Notes under the pieces: generated by a model
What the model was told of the DNA's origin: nothing
What the model saw: the letters and a program-made list of their open reading frames with translations, nothing else
The model's database searches: none
From: Bacteroidaceae bacterium
Lineage (GTDB): Bacteria; Bacteroidota; Bacteroidia; Bacteroidales; Bacteroidaceae
DNA length: 64,000 nt
Assembly: GCA_017938245.1 (NCBI GenBank)
Contig: JAGBBX010000033.1
Span: forward strand, 1 to 64,000
Direction of reading: 5' to 3'
Part shown: in pieces, positions 9,493 through 18,434 of the stretch
How the letters are laid out: the number at the start of each line of letters is the position of its first letter
Position numbering within the stretch: the first letter of the stretch is position 1
Made by a program: the position numbers and the translations under genes

Positions 9493-10324
9493 GAAAATTA
9501 CGGCCATTGCAGCCGCGTTATTACTATCAGTGATGCCTTCAAGCAGTCTGTTTGCACAGAGCGACGACTTCGGCATCTGGACAAGCCTCGAAGCAAAAAA
9601 GAAACTGACCGAAAAGTTAGACGTTACATTCGAGGGAGAGTTACGTACCATAGACGGCGTTCAGGAGACCGACCGCCGCTCATTCGGCATTGGAATGAGT
9701 TACGAAATTGCCAAATGGCTGAAAGCCGAAGGCGGCTACATCTACATAGAGTCTCATAATCCACAGGAGAAGAGCCTAAAGGAGTATGTAGGCGACGACG
9801 AGTTTGGCAACCCCGTACACAATTACAACATCGACCACGCATATTGGGAGCAGCGCGACCGCTTCGTATTCTCATTAACTGCAAGCCACAAGATTGGACG
9901 CATAAAACTATCGTTGCGTGAACGTCTGCAATATCAGCATACACACAGCGCCCTGACATACGAGGATAAGTATCGCTACGAATTTGATATGTTCGACCCC
10001 AACAATCCCTACCCCTTTCTTCCCGATGATGCACCTAACAGCGATGCCGAGCTCAAAGATGACAAGCATAACACAGTGCTTCGTTCGCGTCTGACTGCAA
10101 AGTGGGACATTAAGAAGTGTAAGATAGAGCCGTTTGCATCGGTAGAGCTATTCACACGCCTCGACGAGTGGCGCGGACACGACAAGCTTCGCTACCGCGT
10201 AGGTGCAAGCTACAAGATTGACAAAGACAACGAAGTATCACTCTACTACTTGTTCCAGGATAACAAATCGAGCAAGAGCCCGGCGCTTCACGCCGTTGGA
10301 GTGGGATATTCATTCGACCTATAA
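9467..10324 (+). CDS. DUF2490-type outer-membrane protein
   Basis: This exported protein of 285 residues has a signal peptide ending near FAQ31 and a barrel-like pattern of amphipathic strands (FGIWTSLEAKKKLTEKLDVTFEGELRT, then RFVFSLTASHKIGRIKLSLRERLQYQ). It closes with GVGYSFDL, a C-terminal aromatic strand. This matches the DUF2490 family. The start overlaps the preceding gene by about 26 nt; ATGATG gives two adjacent candidate starts (9467 or 9470). Role unknown; context places it in a cell-envelope cluster. Confidence 0.78.
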   Translation: MMNSKLKTKKITAIAAALLLSVMPSSSLFAQSDDFGIWTSLEAKKKLTEKLDVTFEGELRTIDGVQETDRRSFGIGMSYEIAKWLKAEGGYIYIESHNPQEKSLKEYVGDDEFGNPVHNYNIDHAYWEQRDRFVFSLTASHKIGRIKLSLRERLQYQHTHSALTYEDKYRYEFDMFDPNNPYPFLPDDAPNSDAELKDDKHNTVLRSRLTAKWDIKKCKIEPFASVELFTRLDEWRGHDKLRYRVGASYKIDKDNEVSLYYLFQDNKSSKSPALHAVGVGYSFDL

Positions 10325-10340
10325 CATATTATATATAAAA

Positions 10341-10808
10341 ATGAGAAGATTATTTCTAATAGCAATATCGGTTCTTCTTGCTCTACCGGCAATTTCACAA
10401 GACATTCGCACTAACCTTATCATAAAGACAAATACAGGCGAACAGACAGTGCAATTCGACGAACTGCGCCGAATAACATTCAGCGGCACTACCGTACAGG
10501 TAGAGAAGTTTAATGGTACTACAATAAGCAATGATATGGCCGACATAATTTATTTTTCGGCCAAACCGGAGAGCACAAATATTGTTACCCCGCAAAATAG
10601 CGGCAATCTTGTCGAGCACATATCAAGTGATGCAATAAGCATAAATGCTAACGCAGGAGCAACCATTGAAATATACAATATGAGTGGCAGCCACATTGTT
10701 ACAAAGCAGCTCGACGCCGAGAACGGAACAATAAGCATTGCAACATTGCCTAAAGGCATATATATATTGCGTGCCGCTGGTAGAACCGCTAAATTCCTGA
10801 AACGATGA
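10341..10808 (+). CDS. Secreted protein with type IX secretion sorting tail
   Basis: This is a short exported protein of 155 residues. A signal peptide (residues 1-20) is followed by a small beta region and then a C-terminal type A sorting domain (about residues 105-155): IEIYNMSGSHIV, an LP-K-GIYILRA turn and a basic end FLKR. Such tails direct cargo through the type IX secretion system to the surface. I chose the start at 10341 because the signal peptide begins there; reading further upstream in frame gives no sensible sequence. Its stop overlaps the next start (ATGA). Confidence 0.75.
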   Translation: MRRLFLIAISVLLALPAISQDIRTNLIIKTNTGEQTVQFDELRRITFSGTTVQVEKFNGTTISNDMADIIYFSAKPESTNIVTPQNSGNLVEHISSDAISINANAGATIEIYNMSGSHIVTKQLDAENGTISIATLPKGIYILRAAGRTAKFLKR

Positions 10809-12496
10809 AAAAAGCACTACTTATAACAGCATTAGCGACAGCAGCAACACTATCGAGTAATGCTCAGTCGCTTTACGTCTGCAACAAGAACGGTACTACA
10901 ATTGAGCTTCCCATAAAGGAGAGCAACGAAATAAGATTCGATGCCGAGCAACACTATGTCAGAGTCACCGATTTAATAAACGAATATTGGTATAGTCACT
11001 ATTTTGCAACAGCAGAGATTGACAGCATAGTACCTCGCAAGCCACTAACCGGCGCCTCATTAGAGACAGATGTTACACCCGAAGTAACCATCGACAGCAA
11101 CACTCCCGAGTTCAGCGAAGTAACAGAGACAATTATCACCGACGAAGCCATCGACGAGGCGGGCGACTTTATAGAGAACTACAGCCCCGAGAAACGCGTG
11201 ACAATCACATTCAGCGAAACAGGGGTAACAGTAATTCCCAATATGGTTAGCGGAGTAACTGTCTCTGTAAGAGAGAATACTCACGTTACTGTTAATTCCA
11301 CAATAGGTAAGGTTCAGTATATAGTAAAGGGTAAATGCAACGATGGTTCTATAAAATTCTACAGTACAAAGAAGTTCCAACTGATGCTTGGTGGTATCGA
11401 CCTTACAAACAACAATGGTCCCGCCATTAACATTCAGACCGGAAAGACCATCTATTTTACCATTGGTGCAGGTACAACAAACAATCTCTGCGATGGCTCA
11501 ACATACGCCGAGCCTACAGTTACAGGCGGCAAGGCAGAGGACCAGAAAGGCACACTGTTTGCCGAGGGACAGATGATATTCAACGGTACAGGCACACTGA
11601 ACATTACCAGCCTTGGTGGACACGGAATATGCAGCGACGACTATTTGCGCATACGCAGCGGAAAGATAAATATTCTCTCGGCAGTTAAGGACGGTTTCCA
11701 CACAAATGAACTTTTCAGAGTGGGACGAACAGCGTCACAACGACCCGAGATTAGCGTATCTTGCGAGGGCGACGCCATCGACTGCGGCAAAGGCAACGTT
11801 CTTATCGAAGCTGGTATTCTCACACTCAACAGTGCAGGAGAGGCTATAAAAGTATCGAACGAGGATGCCAACCTCACTGTAAGCGCATCTGCAACCATAA
11901 ACGGAGGACTGATAAACATCTATACAAGTGAAGCCAAAAGTTCGGCAATAAAATGCGAGGGCGATTATGTGCAGAACGGTGGCGTAGTGAGAGCGCAGAC
12001 CGAGGGTGACGGTTCAAAGATTATCAACTGCGACGGCAGTATGTCATTATTGGCAGGCGAACTCACAGGTATTGCCACAGGCGGCATAAACAAAGCTGAC
12101 ACAACAGCCTCGGCAGGAGTAAAATGTGTAGGAGATATTATTATCAAAGGAGGTTCACTCTCTGTAAAATGTACCGGCGAGGGAGCAAAAGCCATCAACT
12201 GTGACAGCAATGTAACGATAGACGGCGGCAGCATCACTCTCATTGCCGATGGAGAGAACTACTACGACAACGTAGATAACAAAAAGACACGTGCCATAAC
12301 CTGCACTATCCTAACAGTGAATGAAGGAACACTTGTTGCATCATCATCTAAGGATATTGCAATATCGTCCGACCTATTTATCCTGAATGGCGGTATAACA
12401 AAAGCACTATCACCCAACAGCATTTCGCCATTAAATTCCGAATTAGACATCAACGGAGGATGGCTGATGCTAAAATGCTATCCCGACATTCCCTAA
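10805..12496 (+). CDS. Surface carbohydrate-binding domain protein (DUF4353 type)
   Basis: This is an exported protein of 563 residues with a signal peptide (1-22). The body is a right-handed beta-type repeat region built from GG-initiated turns (for example INGGLINIYTSEAKSSAIK, IDGGSITLIADGENYY) and resembles the DUF4353 carbohydrate-binding family. It closes the VTC/DUF4956 run and is joined to the gene before by a 4-nt overlap. Proteins of this family recur beside VTC and DUF4956 genes in other bacteria, often with CotH kinases; no CotH gene is seen here. The ligand is unknown. Confidence 0.72.
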   Translation: MKKALLITALATAATLSSNAQSLYVCNKNGTTIELPIKESNEIRFDAEQHYVRVTDLINEYWYSHYFATAEIDSIVPRKPLTGASLETDVTPEVTIDSNTPEFSEVTETIITDEAIDEAGDFIENYSPEKRVTITFSETGVTVIPNMVSGVTVSVRENTHVTVNSTIGKVQYIVKGKCNDGSIKFYSTKKFQLMLGGIDLTNNNGPAINIQTGKTIYFTIGAGTTNNLCDGSTYAEPTVTGGKAEDQKGTLFAEGQMIFNGTGTLNITSLGGHGICSDDYLRIRSGKINILSAVKDGFHTNELFRVGRTASQRPEISVSCEGDAIDCGKGNVLIEAGILTLNSAGEAIKVSNEDANLTVSASATINGGLINIYTSEAKSSAIKCEGDYVQNGGVVRAQTEGDGSKIINCDGSMSLLAGELTGIATGGINKADTTASAGVKCVGDIIIKGGSLSVKCTGEGAKAINCDSNVTIDGGSITLIADGENYYDNVDNKKTRAITCTILTVNEGTLVASSSKDIAISSDLFILNGGITKALSPNSISPLNSELDINGGWLMLKCYPDIP

Positions 12497-12517
12497 TGAC
12501 AATTGCAAAGGTTATAT

Positions 12518-12557
12518 AAAAAACATAGAGCACCCTCAAAAGTGCTCTATGTTTTTT
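12518..12557. terminator. Bidirectional terminator
   Basis: A perfect 16-bp stem (AAAAAACATAGAGCAC and its complement) with an 8-nt loop ends both the VTC run and pyrH. Confidence 0.9.
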
Positions 12558-12574
12558 ATAATATGCAGTAGAAA

Positions 12575-13285
12575 TCAAGGATGCACAAATGTACCAATCT
12601 CCTCGCCATTCATAACCTTCTTTAGGTTACCTACAACATCCATATTAAAGACATAGATAGGCAGATTATTCTCGCGACACATTGCTGTAGCTGTTATATC
12701 CATTACCTTAAGTCCGCGACTGATAACCTCGTCGTAAGATATATCACTGAATTTTGTTGCAGTGGGGTCCTTCTCGGGGTCGGCAGTGTAGATACCATCG
12801 ACACGTGTACCTTTGAGCATTACATCGGCCTCAATCTCAATACCACGAAGCGAAGAACCTGTATCGGTAGTAAAATAGGGGCTGCCTGTACCTGCAGCCA
12901 TAATAACCACGCGTCCCTCCTTCATTGCATCTATGGCTTTCCACTTTGTATAGAACTCGCCAACAGGTTCCATACGTATAGCTGTGAGCACTTTTGTGGG
13001 CACACCTGCAGCCTCTAGAGCCGAGCTTAGGGCAAGACTGTTTATTACGGTAGCCATCATACCCATCTGGTCACCTTTAACGCGGTCGAATCCCTTACCG
13101 GCACCTGTCAGGCCACGAAAGATATTACCGCCACCAATAACAATACCAATCTGCACGCCCATCTCAGAGACCTCTTTTATCTGTGCTGCATACTCATTCA
13201 AGCGCTTCACATCGATACCATAACCCTGTTCACCCATAAGGCTTTCTCCACTAAGTTTTAGGAGAATACGATTAAATTTTGCCAT
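12575..13285 (-). CDS. pyrH: Uridylate kinase
   Basis: This is bacterial UMP kinase of the amino-acid-kinase fold, which phosphorylates UMP to UDP in the cytoplasm. It has LLKLSGESLMG at the N-terminus, VIGGGNIFRG, DQMGMMATVINSLAL and TDTGSSLRGIEIEADVMLKGTRVDGIYTADP. The length of 236 residues is standard. It is monocistronic here, with a terminator shared with the convergent operon. Confidence 0.97.
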   Translation of the reverse strand: MAKFNRILLKLSGESLMGEQGYGIDVKRLNEYAAQIKEVSEMGVQIGIVIGGGNIFRGLTGAGKGFDRVKGDQMGMMATVINSLALSSALEAAGVPTKVLTAIRMEPVGEFYTKWKAIDAMKEGRVVIMAAGTGSPYFTTDTGSSLRGIEIEADVMLKGTRVDGIYTADPEKDPTATKFSDISYDEVISRGLKVMDITATAMCRENNLPIYVFNMDVVGNLKKVMNGEEIGTFVHP

Positions 13286-13445
13286 ATTTTCTATTTTTAA
13301 AGTTAGTCTTACATTTATTTTGCGAATATATGTTTTTTTTTGCGAAAGTGCAACAAAGGTTAAATAATAGCATCTTTAGCGACTGTTTCAACTAAGATAT
13401 TAAAAAAAAGAGTACCTTAGTGCCGAAATTTAAAAGACGACGATA

Positions 13446-13667
13446 ATGAGATTTCTTAAAAACCCCAATTGGACTATTGCTATACTTTTCGTATACACCA
13501 CTTGTATGTATATCTACTTCTTTCCACGCAATCACGAGATGAGCACCAACGAGAAGTGGGCCATTATTGGTGTATCATACGCAGCTCTCATCTGTCTGTG
13601 GTTTTTGCTACGCCGCCGCCAAAGACTGCGCCGAGAGCGCGAAAATGAGAACAAGAAGCAAGGTTAA
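13446..13667 (+). CDS. Small two-helix membrane protein
   Basis: This 73-residue protein has two hydrophobic segments (about 8-26 and 38-54) followed by a very basic, Arg-rich tail (RRRQRLRRERENENKKQ). I do not recognise a family. The start is preceded by an A-rich leader and the coding pattern is good. It faces the birA group convergently. Predicted inner-membrane topology would leave the basic tail in the cytoplasm. Confidence 0.6.
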   Translation: MRFLKNPNWTIAILFVYTTCMYIYFFPRNHEMSTNEKWAIIGVSYAALICLWFLLRRRQRLRRERENENKKQG

Positions 13668-13718
13668 CCTCCTTGACAGGCAACTGTTCAGCAAATGGTA
13701 ATCCAACACTGCGAGCAT

Positions 13719-14477
13719 TTACAAACAGAGTTCTACCTCTTTAAAAGCATAACGTCGCAGCCTGCCGTCGTCGCTACGCAACAGAAGATGTCCATCGGGC
13801 TCTACATCCTCTATGACCGCATTGAAAAAGCCCGATGCATCTTTATAATGCAGCAATACCCCCCACCCCAACAGTGATTGCTTATACTCATCGGACAACG
13901 ATGAATCGCACTCCTCTATCTGCGAATAACGTTTGGCAAAGGCGCACAAAATAGAGTCGGTCACTTCATTTACATTAAAATCGTGGTTTATGAGTCTTTT
14001 CATTGATGTAGGAATACGTTCCATTGGTACAAACCGAGTTTGATTAACATTGAGCCCTACCCCTATAATTGCTCTTGCAATATTGTCGCTCCCACAGTCA
14101 AGTTCTATAAGAATACCTGCGAGTTTACCCTTATCGACATAAATATCATTTGGCCATTTGAGCTGTACCGTAATGTCATATTGCAACATTGCATCGCGTA
14201 CAGCCAAAGCAATAGCCTGCGACAAAGCAAACTGACGTATAGGTACAAGAAAATGCGGTTCAACAAAAATCGTGAGCAACACATTTTCCCCGGCACTCGA
14301 CAGCCATTTGTTACCCCTTTGCCCACGCCCTGCAGTCTGGTTGTCAGCGGTAACAGCTATAATTGTTGCATCGCCCGCCGATGCTTTAAGCAAATAGGCC
14401 TCGTCGCGTACATAACGGTTGGTTGAATCTACGACGTCGAGATGTACCCTGAATATTTTCCTCAACTTATCGGCCAT
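13719..14477 (-). CDS. birA: Biotin-[acetyl-CoA-carboxylase] ligase
   Basis: This biotin protein ligase makes biotinyl-AMP and attaches biotin to carrier lysines. The catalytic domain shows VDSTNRYVRDE, the GRGQRGNKW loop that binds biotinyl-AMP, and KWPNDIYVDKGKLAGILIEL. It lacks the N-terminal DNA-binding domain of E. coli BirA (252 residues, monofunctional type). A likely client is the biotin carrier encoded at 50401. It overlaps the yjbR-type gene by 11 nt. Confidence 0.93.
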   Translation of the reverse strand: MADKLRKIFRVHLDVVDSTNRYVRDEAYLLKASAGDATIIAVTADNQTAGRGQRGNKWLSSAGENVLLTIFVEPHFLVPIRQFALSQAIALAVRDAMLQYDITVQLKWPNDIYVDKGKLAGILIELDCGSDNIARAIIGVGLNVNQTRFVPMERIPTSMKRLINHDFNVNEVTDSILCAFAKRYSQIEECDSSLSDEYKQSLLGWGVLLHYKDASGFFNAVIEDVEPDGHLLLRSDDGRLRRYAFKEVELCL

Positions 14478-14814
14478 ATTTATTCCTTATTTTCTTTGGT
14501 AGTTTCTTTAGCACCTCATCGTATGAGTGCACAATGCAGTCACACACAAGTTCGTCGGAAAGATGTTCTATGTCCAGCTGATTCCAGTATTTCTTGTTCC
14601 AATGCCACGCAGGAGCAATCTGCTCGTACCGTTCACGCAGTTCAATAGCGCGTTCGGGGTCGCATTTGACACAGAACCAGGATGTATTCAGCAGGTCGAC
14701 ACAGGCAAAAATTTTACCCTCTATACGAAAAACAAGCGTTGTCTCGTCAAAAGGAAAATCTTCGGTTGCCCCCTGCATACTAAGGCAGAAAAGGCGTGCA
14801 TCCTCTATATTCAT
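14467..14814 (-). CDS. MmcQ/YjbR family protein
   Basis: This is a small protein of 115 residues in the MmcQ/YjbR (CyaY-like fold) family: start MNIEDARLFCLSMQGATEDFPFDETTLVFRIEGKIFAC, then SWFCVKCDPERAIELRERY and HWNKKYWNQLDI. Often annotated as a DNA-binding protein, but function is not established. It overlaps both neighbours (yraN upstream, birA downstream), so the three form one transcript. Confidence 0.85.
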   Translation of the reverse strand: MNIEDARLFCLSMQGATEDFPFDETTLVFRIEGKIFACVDLLNTSWFCVKCDPERAIELRERYEQIAPAWHWNKKYWNQLDIEHLSDELVCDCIVHSYDEVLKKLPKKIRNKYGR

Positions 14815-15176
14815 AACAATTGCGGATAAAATGCGTCACGTATATGCTCTATTTTATGACTATCGTCGCTGCCAACCACTGTAACAATATCGAATCGGGT
14901 CTCAAGGTCAATTTTCTTTGCTTTCACGTATGCCTCTGCTGCAAGAACAAGGCGACGTTGTTTAAGCGGAGTAACAGCATCACGGGCATCACCAAAGGCT
15001 TCGCTGCTACGTGTTTTCACCTCGACAAAGACAAGCACATCGCGTTCTTGCGCCACAAGGTCAATCTCTTTGTGACCACTGCGCCAATTATATTCACGGA
15101 TAGCAAACCCTTGCTCCATAAGATAGCGAGCAGCCAACATCTCACCTTTGTTTCCAAGTAAATTATGTTCGGCCAT
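14811..15176 (-). CDS. yraN: YraN family (UPF0102) nuclease-fold protein
   Basis: This 121-residue protein has the restriction-endonuclease-like core of the YraN family: NKGEMLAARYLMEQGF, then EIDLVAQERDVLVFVEVKTR, where the D and the E-x-K triad sit. The family is widely conserved, with a proposed link to Holliday-junction or DNA processing; the role is unproven. First gene of the yraN-yjbR-birA transcript. Confidence 0.9.
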   Translation of the reverse strand: MAEHNLLGNKGEMLAARYLMEQGFAIREYNWRSGHKEIDLVAQERDVLVFVEVKTRSSEAFGDARDAVTPLKQRRLVLAAEAYVKAKKIDLETRFDIVTVVGSDDSHKIEHIRDAFYPQLL

Positions 15177-15296
15177 AAAAAAGCATAATTAATTATGCGA
15201 AGATAGGCAATCCAATAGCAAAAGTCAACAAAAAAGTTTGTTTTTAGAGCAACTTAAATGTAATTTTGCACAAGATACCTATTAGCACACAGAAAA

Positions 15297-15533
15297 ATGG
15301 CTACTAAAAAAAAGACACTTAAGGCAACCACTGCTCGCATACAACCTGTACGCCACAAACGCGTTGTATGCCTTGTCAGCGACGAGGAGAACAGAATCAT
15401 TGACGAATATCTTAAAAAACACAAGATAAGCAACAAAAGCAATTGGATGCGCGAGACACTGCTTGCATTCATATATAAAAAAATTGACGAGGATTATCCC
15501 ACCCTCTTCAACGAACACGAAATGCGAAGATAA
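15297..15533 (+). CDS. Small ribbon-helix-helix-like protein
   Basis: This is a basic 78-residue protein with the pattern RHKRVVCLVSDEENRIIDEYLKKHKISNKSNWMRETLLAFIYKKI. That is one beta strand followed by two helices, as in ribbon-helix-helix DNA-binding proteins and the MobC/DUF3408-like group. It could be a small regulator. It precedes tadA by 35 nt in the same direction. The family assignment is from pattern only. Confidence 0.55.
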   Translation: MATKKKTLKATTARIQPVRHKRVVCLVSDEENRIIDEYLKKHKISNKSNWMRETLLAFIYKKIDEDYPTLFNEHEMRR

Positions 15534-15567
15534 ACTTTACTAATAACTTCTAAACAATTAAAGAACT

Positions 15568-16008
15568 ATGGAGATTAATCAGGATATACATTATATGAAA
15601 CAGGCCATTGCCGAGGCACGTAAAGCATACGACCTTGGCGAGGTTCCGGTAGGCGCTGTTGTGGTGTGTAACGGGCGCATAATAGCACGTTGCCACAACC
15701 TTACAGAGACACTTAACGACGTTACAGCACACGCCGAGATGCAGGCTATAACAGCTGCATCATCGCACATTGGCGGAAAATATCTTAACGATTGCACACT
15801 TTATGTCAGCGTAGAGCCCTGCCCTATGTGCGCAGGCGCCATTGGTTGGGCACAACTTGGACGCCTTGTTTATGGAGCCGATGATGAGAAAAGAGGATAC
15901 CGTCGTTTGGCACCCGATGTACTTCACCCAAAGACCGAGGTTGTAAATGGTGTATGCGCCGAGGAGGCTGCCGAACTTATGAAATCATTCTTTAAGGAGA
16001 AGAGATAA
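15568..16008 (+). CDS. tadA: tRNA-specific adenosine deaminase
   Basis: This zinc-dependent deaminase converts A34 to inosine in tRNA-Arg(ACG). The HAEMQ motif (His ligand and catalytic Glu) and PCPMCAGA (two Cys ligands) are intact. Length 146 residues. It ends ahead of a very long hairpin terminator. Confidence 0.95.
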   Translation: MEINQDIHYMKQAIAEARKAYDLGEVPVGAVVVCNGRIIARCHNLTETLNDVTAHAEMQAITAASSHIGGKYLNDCTLYVSVEPCPMCAGAIGWAQLGRLVYGADDEKRGYRRLAPDVLHPKTEVVNGVCAEEAAELMKSFFKEKR

Positions 16009-16031
16009 TTAAATATCTCCAAAAACTAAAT

Positions 16032-16089
16032 AACATATATGTAGAGAGCAACAAAAAAACATTTTTTTGTTGCTCTCTACATATATGTT
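16032..16089. terminator. 28-bp perfect hairpin terminator after tadA
   Basis: The arms 16032-16059 and 16062-16089 are perfectly complementary over 28 bp with only two bases between them. The inner part is A7/T7, so a T-run sits inside the stem. Much longer than a usual terminator. Confidence 0.75.
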
Positions 16090-16166
16090 GTGTGCACAAA
16101 TTTTATCTTTTATTGTATTAAGTCCAATGACTTTTGTTATAGAAAAACACATCTACATTATTTATA

Positions 16167-16481
16167 TTATTTTACCTCTTCAAAATCGACATACTCGCCC
16201 TCGTTAGCCTCGAAAATCTTTTTACGTTTCCTTCTTTTTTGCTCTGCCTCGGGCGAATAGTGCCACCCCGAGGTGGTTGCCTCTTGCTGACGAGTGTTAT
16301 TATATTGCTGCCGGTGATATTCTGTTCTACTTGTCTGCTGACTTGTATTATAATAACTGCTGCTGTTTTTTTTACCCAGGCCTAAAAAAGAGAGTATTCC
16401 ACGTATTATGGATGCAAGAAAAGAGAGTCCTATCAAAAATAGAACTACTATAAATAAAATTATAAATAATATTATGCTCAT
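16167..16481 (-). CDS. DUF4834 family small membrane protein
   Basis: This 104-residue protein begins with a strong membrane helix (MSIILFIILFIVVLFLIGLSF) and continues with a Ser/Gln/Tyr-rich linker, a basic RRKRKKIF patch and an acidic end YVDFEEVK. This is the Bacteroidetes DUF4834 layout. I use the start at 16481 because an upstream start only adds a non-conserved stretch. Located after psd-pssA as in other Bacteroidales; function unknown. Confidence 0.7.
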   Translation of the reverse strand: MSIILFIILFIVVLFLIGLSFLASIIRGILSFLGLGKKNSSSYYNTSQQTSRTEYHRQQYNNTRQQEATTSGWHYSPEAEQKRRKRKKIFEANEGEYVDFEEVK

Positions 16482-16601
16482 ACCTTTAATATAAATGTAG
16501 TTATGAAAAGTTGAACTTTTCATTTATAATACACTAAGGGTACTGCAAAAATAGTGCCAAAGGGGTAGCAGTGCAAAAGAAATGAGACAAAATTTCTTAA
16601 A

Positions 16602-17300
16602 TCACTTTTTTAACGACAAATATACCGACAAAATGACATACCAAGCAATGATAGGCACAGCTGCAACCAAGCCAAGTGAAAGCATAGGAAGAGCCACTAT
16701 CAAGAATATATAACGACGACGGTTGGCACGCCAAGCGAGACGCTTGAACTTAAGAGAGAACATCTTTATCTCGCTGACAAGAAGATAAGACGAAAGAATT
16801 ATGAGTGCCAACATCAAAAACCAACCTGCATTCAGACTCAGCACCCAATCTCCTGCGCCTGCCACAAGTGAAGCCCAAAAAAGAGCATTGGCCGGTGTAG
16901 GCAAACCAATAAAAGATGTTGTCTGTCGTGTATCAATATTGAATTTAGCCAAACGTACTGCCGAAAATACGGCTATAAGGAATGCTGCGTAAGGCAGAAG
17001 AGCTGCAATGGGTCCAAGATAAGTAGGATACGATAGCTGATGCATAAAATTAAATACTACAGCTGCAGGAGCGAATCCAAATGTCACATCATCGGCAAGA
17101 GAGTCCATCTGAACACCCATAGGAGAGCTAACGTGCAAAAGACGGGCTGCCATTCCATCAAAAAAGTCGAAAACTGCACCTAAAACAATAAATGTAAGTG
17201 CCCATACATATTGACCTTCAAACGCCATAGTACACGCTATACAACCCGAAAACAGGTTACAGCAAGTTATTGAATTTGGTATATGCTTCTTGATGGACAT
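16602..17300 (-). CDS. pssA: CDP-diacylglycerol-serine O-phosphatidyltransferase
   Basis: This is an inner-membrane enzyme making phosphatidylserine from CDP-diacylglycerol and serine. The CDP-alcohol phosphatidyltransferase motif D-G-x2-A-R-x8-G-x3-D-x3-D is seen in FFDGMAARLLHVSSPMGVQMDSLADD. Several membrane helices follow. I chose the start at 17300 (MSIKKHIPNSITCCNLFSG). Its product is the substrate of the psd gene upstream, so the two form the phosphatidylethanolamine pathway. Confidence 0.95.
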   Translation of the reverse strand: MSIKKHIPNSITCCNLFSGCIACTMAFEGQYVWALTFIVLGAVFDFFDGMAARLLHVSSPMGVQMDSLADDVTFGFAPAAVVFNFMHQLSYPTYLGPIAALLPYAAFLIAVFSAVRLAKFNIDTRQTTSFIGLPTPANALFWASLVAGAGDWVLSLNAGWFLMLALIILSSYLLVSEIKMFSLKFKRLAWRANRRRYIFLIVALPMLSLGLVAAVPIIAWYVILSVYLSLKK

Positions 17301-17464
17301 AGCCTTCTTTTTTTTACAACTGCGCAAACTACACTTATATATAAGAGCGTGTATGACACAGCTATTGATTATTCATTAAACAAAGACTCTCTTAGAAGTT
17401 ATTTAAATTTATACTACAAAACAAACGACTTCTATATAAAACTTTTTTTAGAATCTTCAAATTC

Positions 17465-18151
17465 TTATTTCAATTTTGCAATTACAGTCTCGTTACCAAC
17501 AGTCTTTTGCTCAAGATCGACTAAAATCTCGGCATCTAAAGGAAGATAAACATCGACACGCGAACCAAATTTAATAAATCCCATATGTTCGTCGATGTAG
17601 CACTCCTCGCCAACCTCTGCATACGTAACAATGCGTCGTGCCATAGCACCTGCTACCTGACGCACAAGTACATCTGTGCCATCTTCGGTACGTATAACAA
17701 CCAATGAGCGCTCGTTCTCGGTGCTAGCCTTAGGCAGCCAAGCTTTATGAAAACGGCCGTTCATGTGCTCGACACGCGTAACTGTTCCCTCAACAGGATA
17801 CCAATTTGCGTGCACATTCATCGGACTCATAAATATTGAGACCATAATTCTGTAATCTTTAAAATGGTCGGGCTCGAACACCTTCTCGGCAACAACAATC
17901 CTACCATCGGCCGGCGCCACTACAATTTTATCGGTATCACCCTCGAAAACCCTCTTGGGACTGCGGAAGAAATTCACCATTAGAAGGTAAACAAAAAGTG
18001 ATATACCCGAAACTGCGGTATTTATTATCTCGGAAGGTATAAAATACCAACACAATGCATTAATAAGCAGAAAAATCACACAAGAAGTTACAAGGATACT
18101 TGTTCCCTCCCTGTGAATACGCATTTTTTTAATTTTTCTTATTCGTTTCAT
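17465..18151 (-). CDS. psd: Phosphatidylserine decarboxylase
   Basis: This pyruvoyl-dependent decarboxylase converts phosphatidylserine to phosphatidylethanolamine. The self-cleavage site is [13 protein letters not shown] near the C-terminus, in the Gly-Ser form. An N-terminal pair of membrane segments is followed by [11 protein letters not shown] and the [13 protein letters not shown] segment. Starting at 18151 gives 228 residues, the usual size of the short (archaeal-type) family. About 165 nt separate it from pssA; this gap is A+T-rich without a gene. Confidence 0.95.
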   Translation of the reverse strand: MKRIRKIKKMRIHREGTSILVTSCVIFLLINALCWYFIPSEIINTAVSGISLFVYLLMVNFFRSPKRVFEGDTDKIVVAPADGRIVVAEKVFEPDHFKDYRIMVSIFMSPMNVHANWYPVEGTVTRVEHMNGRFHKAWLPKASTENERSLVVIRTEDGTDVLVRQVAGAMARRIVTYAEVGEECYIDEHMGFIKFGSRVDVYLPLDAEILVDLEQKTVGNETVIAKLK

Positions 18152-18342
18152 TGATTGTAGGTTGAGATTGCAAGGACAAAAATAGTCAGAATTTGTTAAA
18201 TTCCCAACAAAAAAGGACAAAAACAGAATTTTAATTGCACTTAAAGGCACATTTTATACGATTGACAGCATATTAAGCTCTGTTTTCGCTATACAGACAT
18301 TCTTTTCAGTATAAATGTTAATAACTTTTTTTTGAAAAGAAT

Positions 18343-18373
18343 TGTGCAATATGGCCGATTGCTATTATCTTTG
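18343..18373 (+). promoter_or_regulatory. Predicted dnaE promoter
   Basis: TTG (18343-18345) and TATCTTTG (18366-18373) are separated by 20 nt, close to the Bacteroidetes -33/-7 pattern, about 60 nt before the dnaE start. Confidence 0.55.
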
Positions 18374-18434
18374 CTACCTACCCCGTTGCAGGCTTCTATG
18401 AATTTTAAAAAAAGATTTTAAGAAACAGACATAT

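Noticed and set aside
10203-10340. Upstream extension of the sorting-tail protein
   Set aside because: Those codons overlap the DUF2490 gene in another frame and give a basic low-complexity sequence, while a good signal peptide begins at 10341.
15282-15518. Antisense frame opposite the small ribbon-helix-helix-like gene
   Set aside because: Its product is a hydrophobic Cys/Leu-rich shadow; the plus-strand gene fits the neighbourhood and spacing to tadA better.
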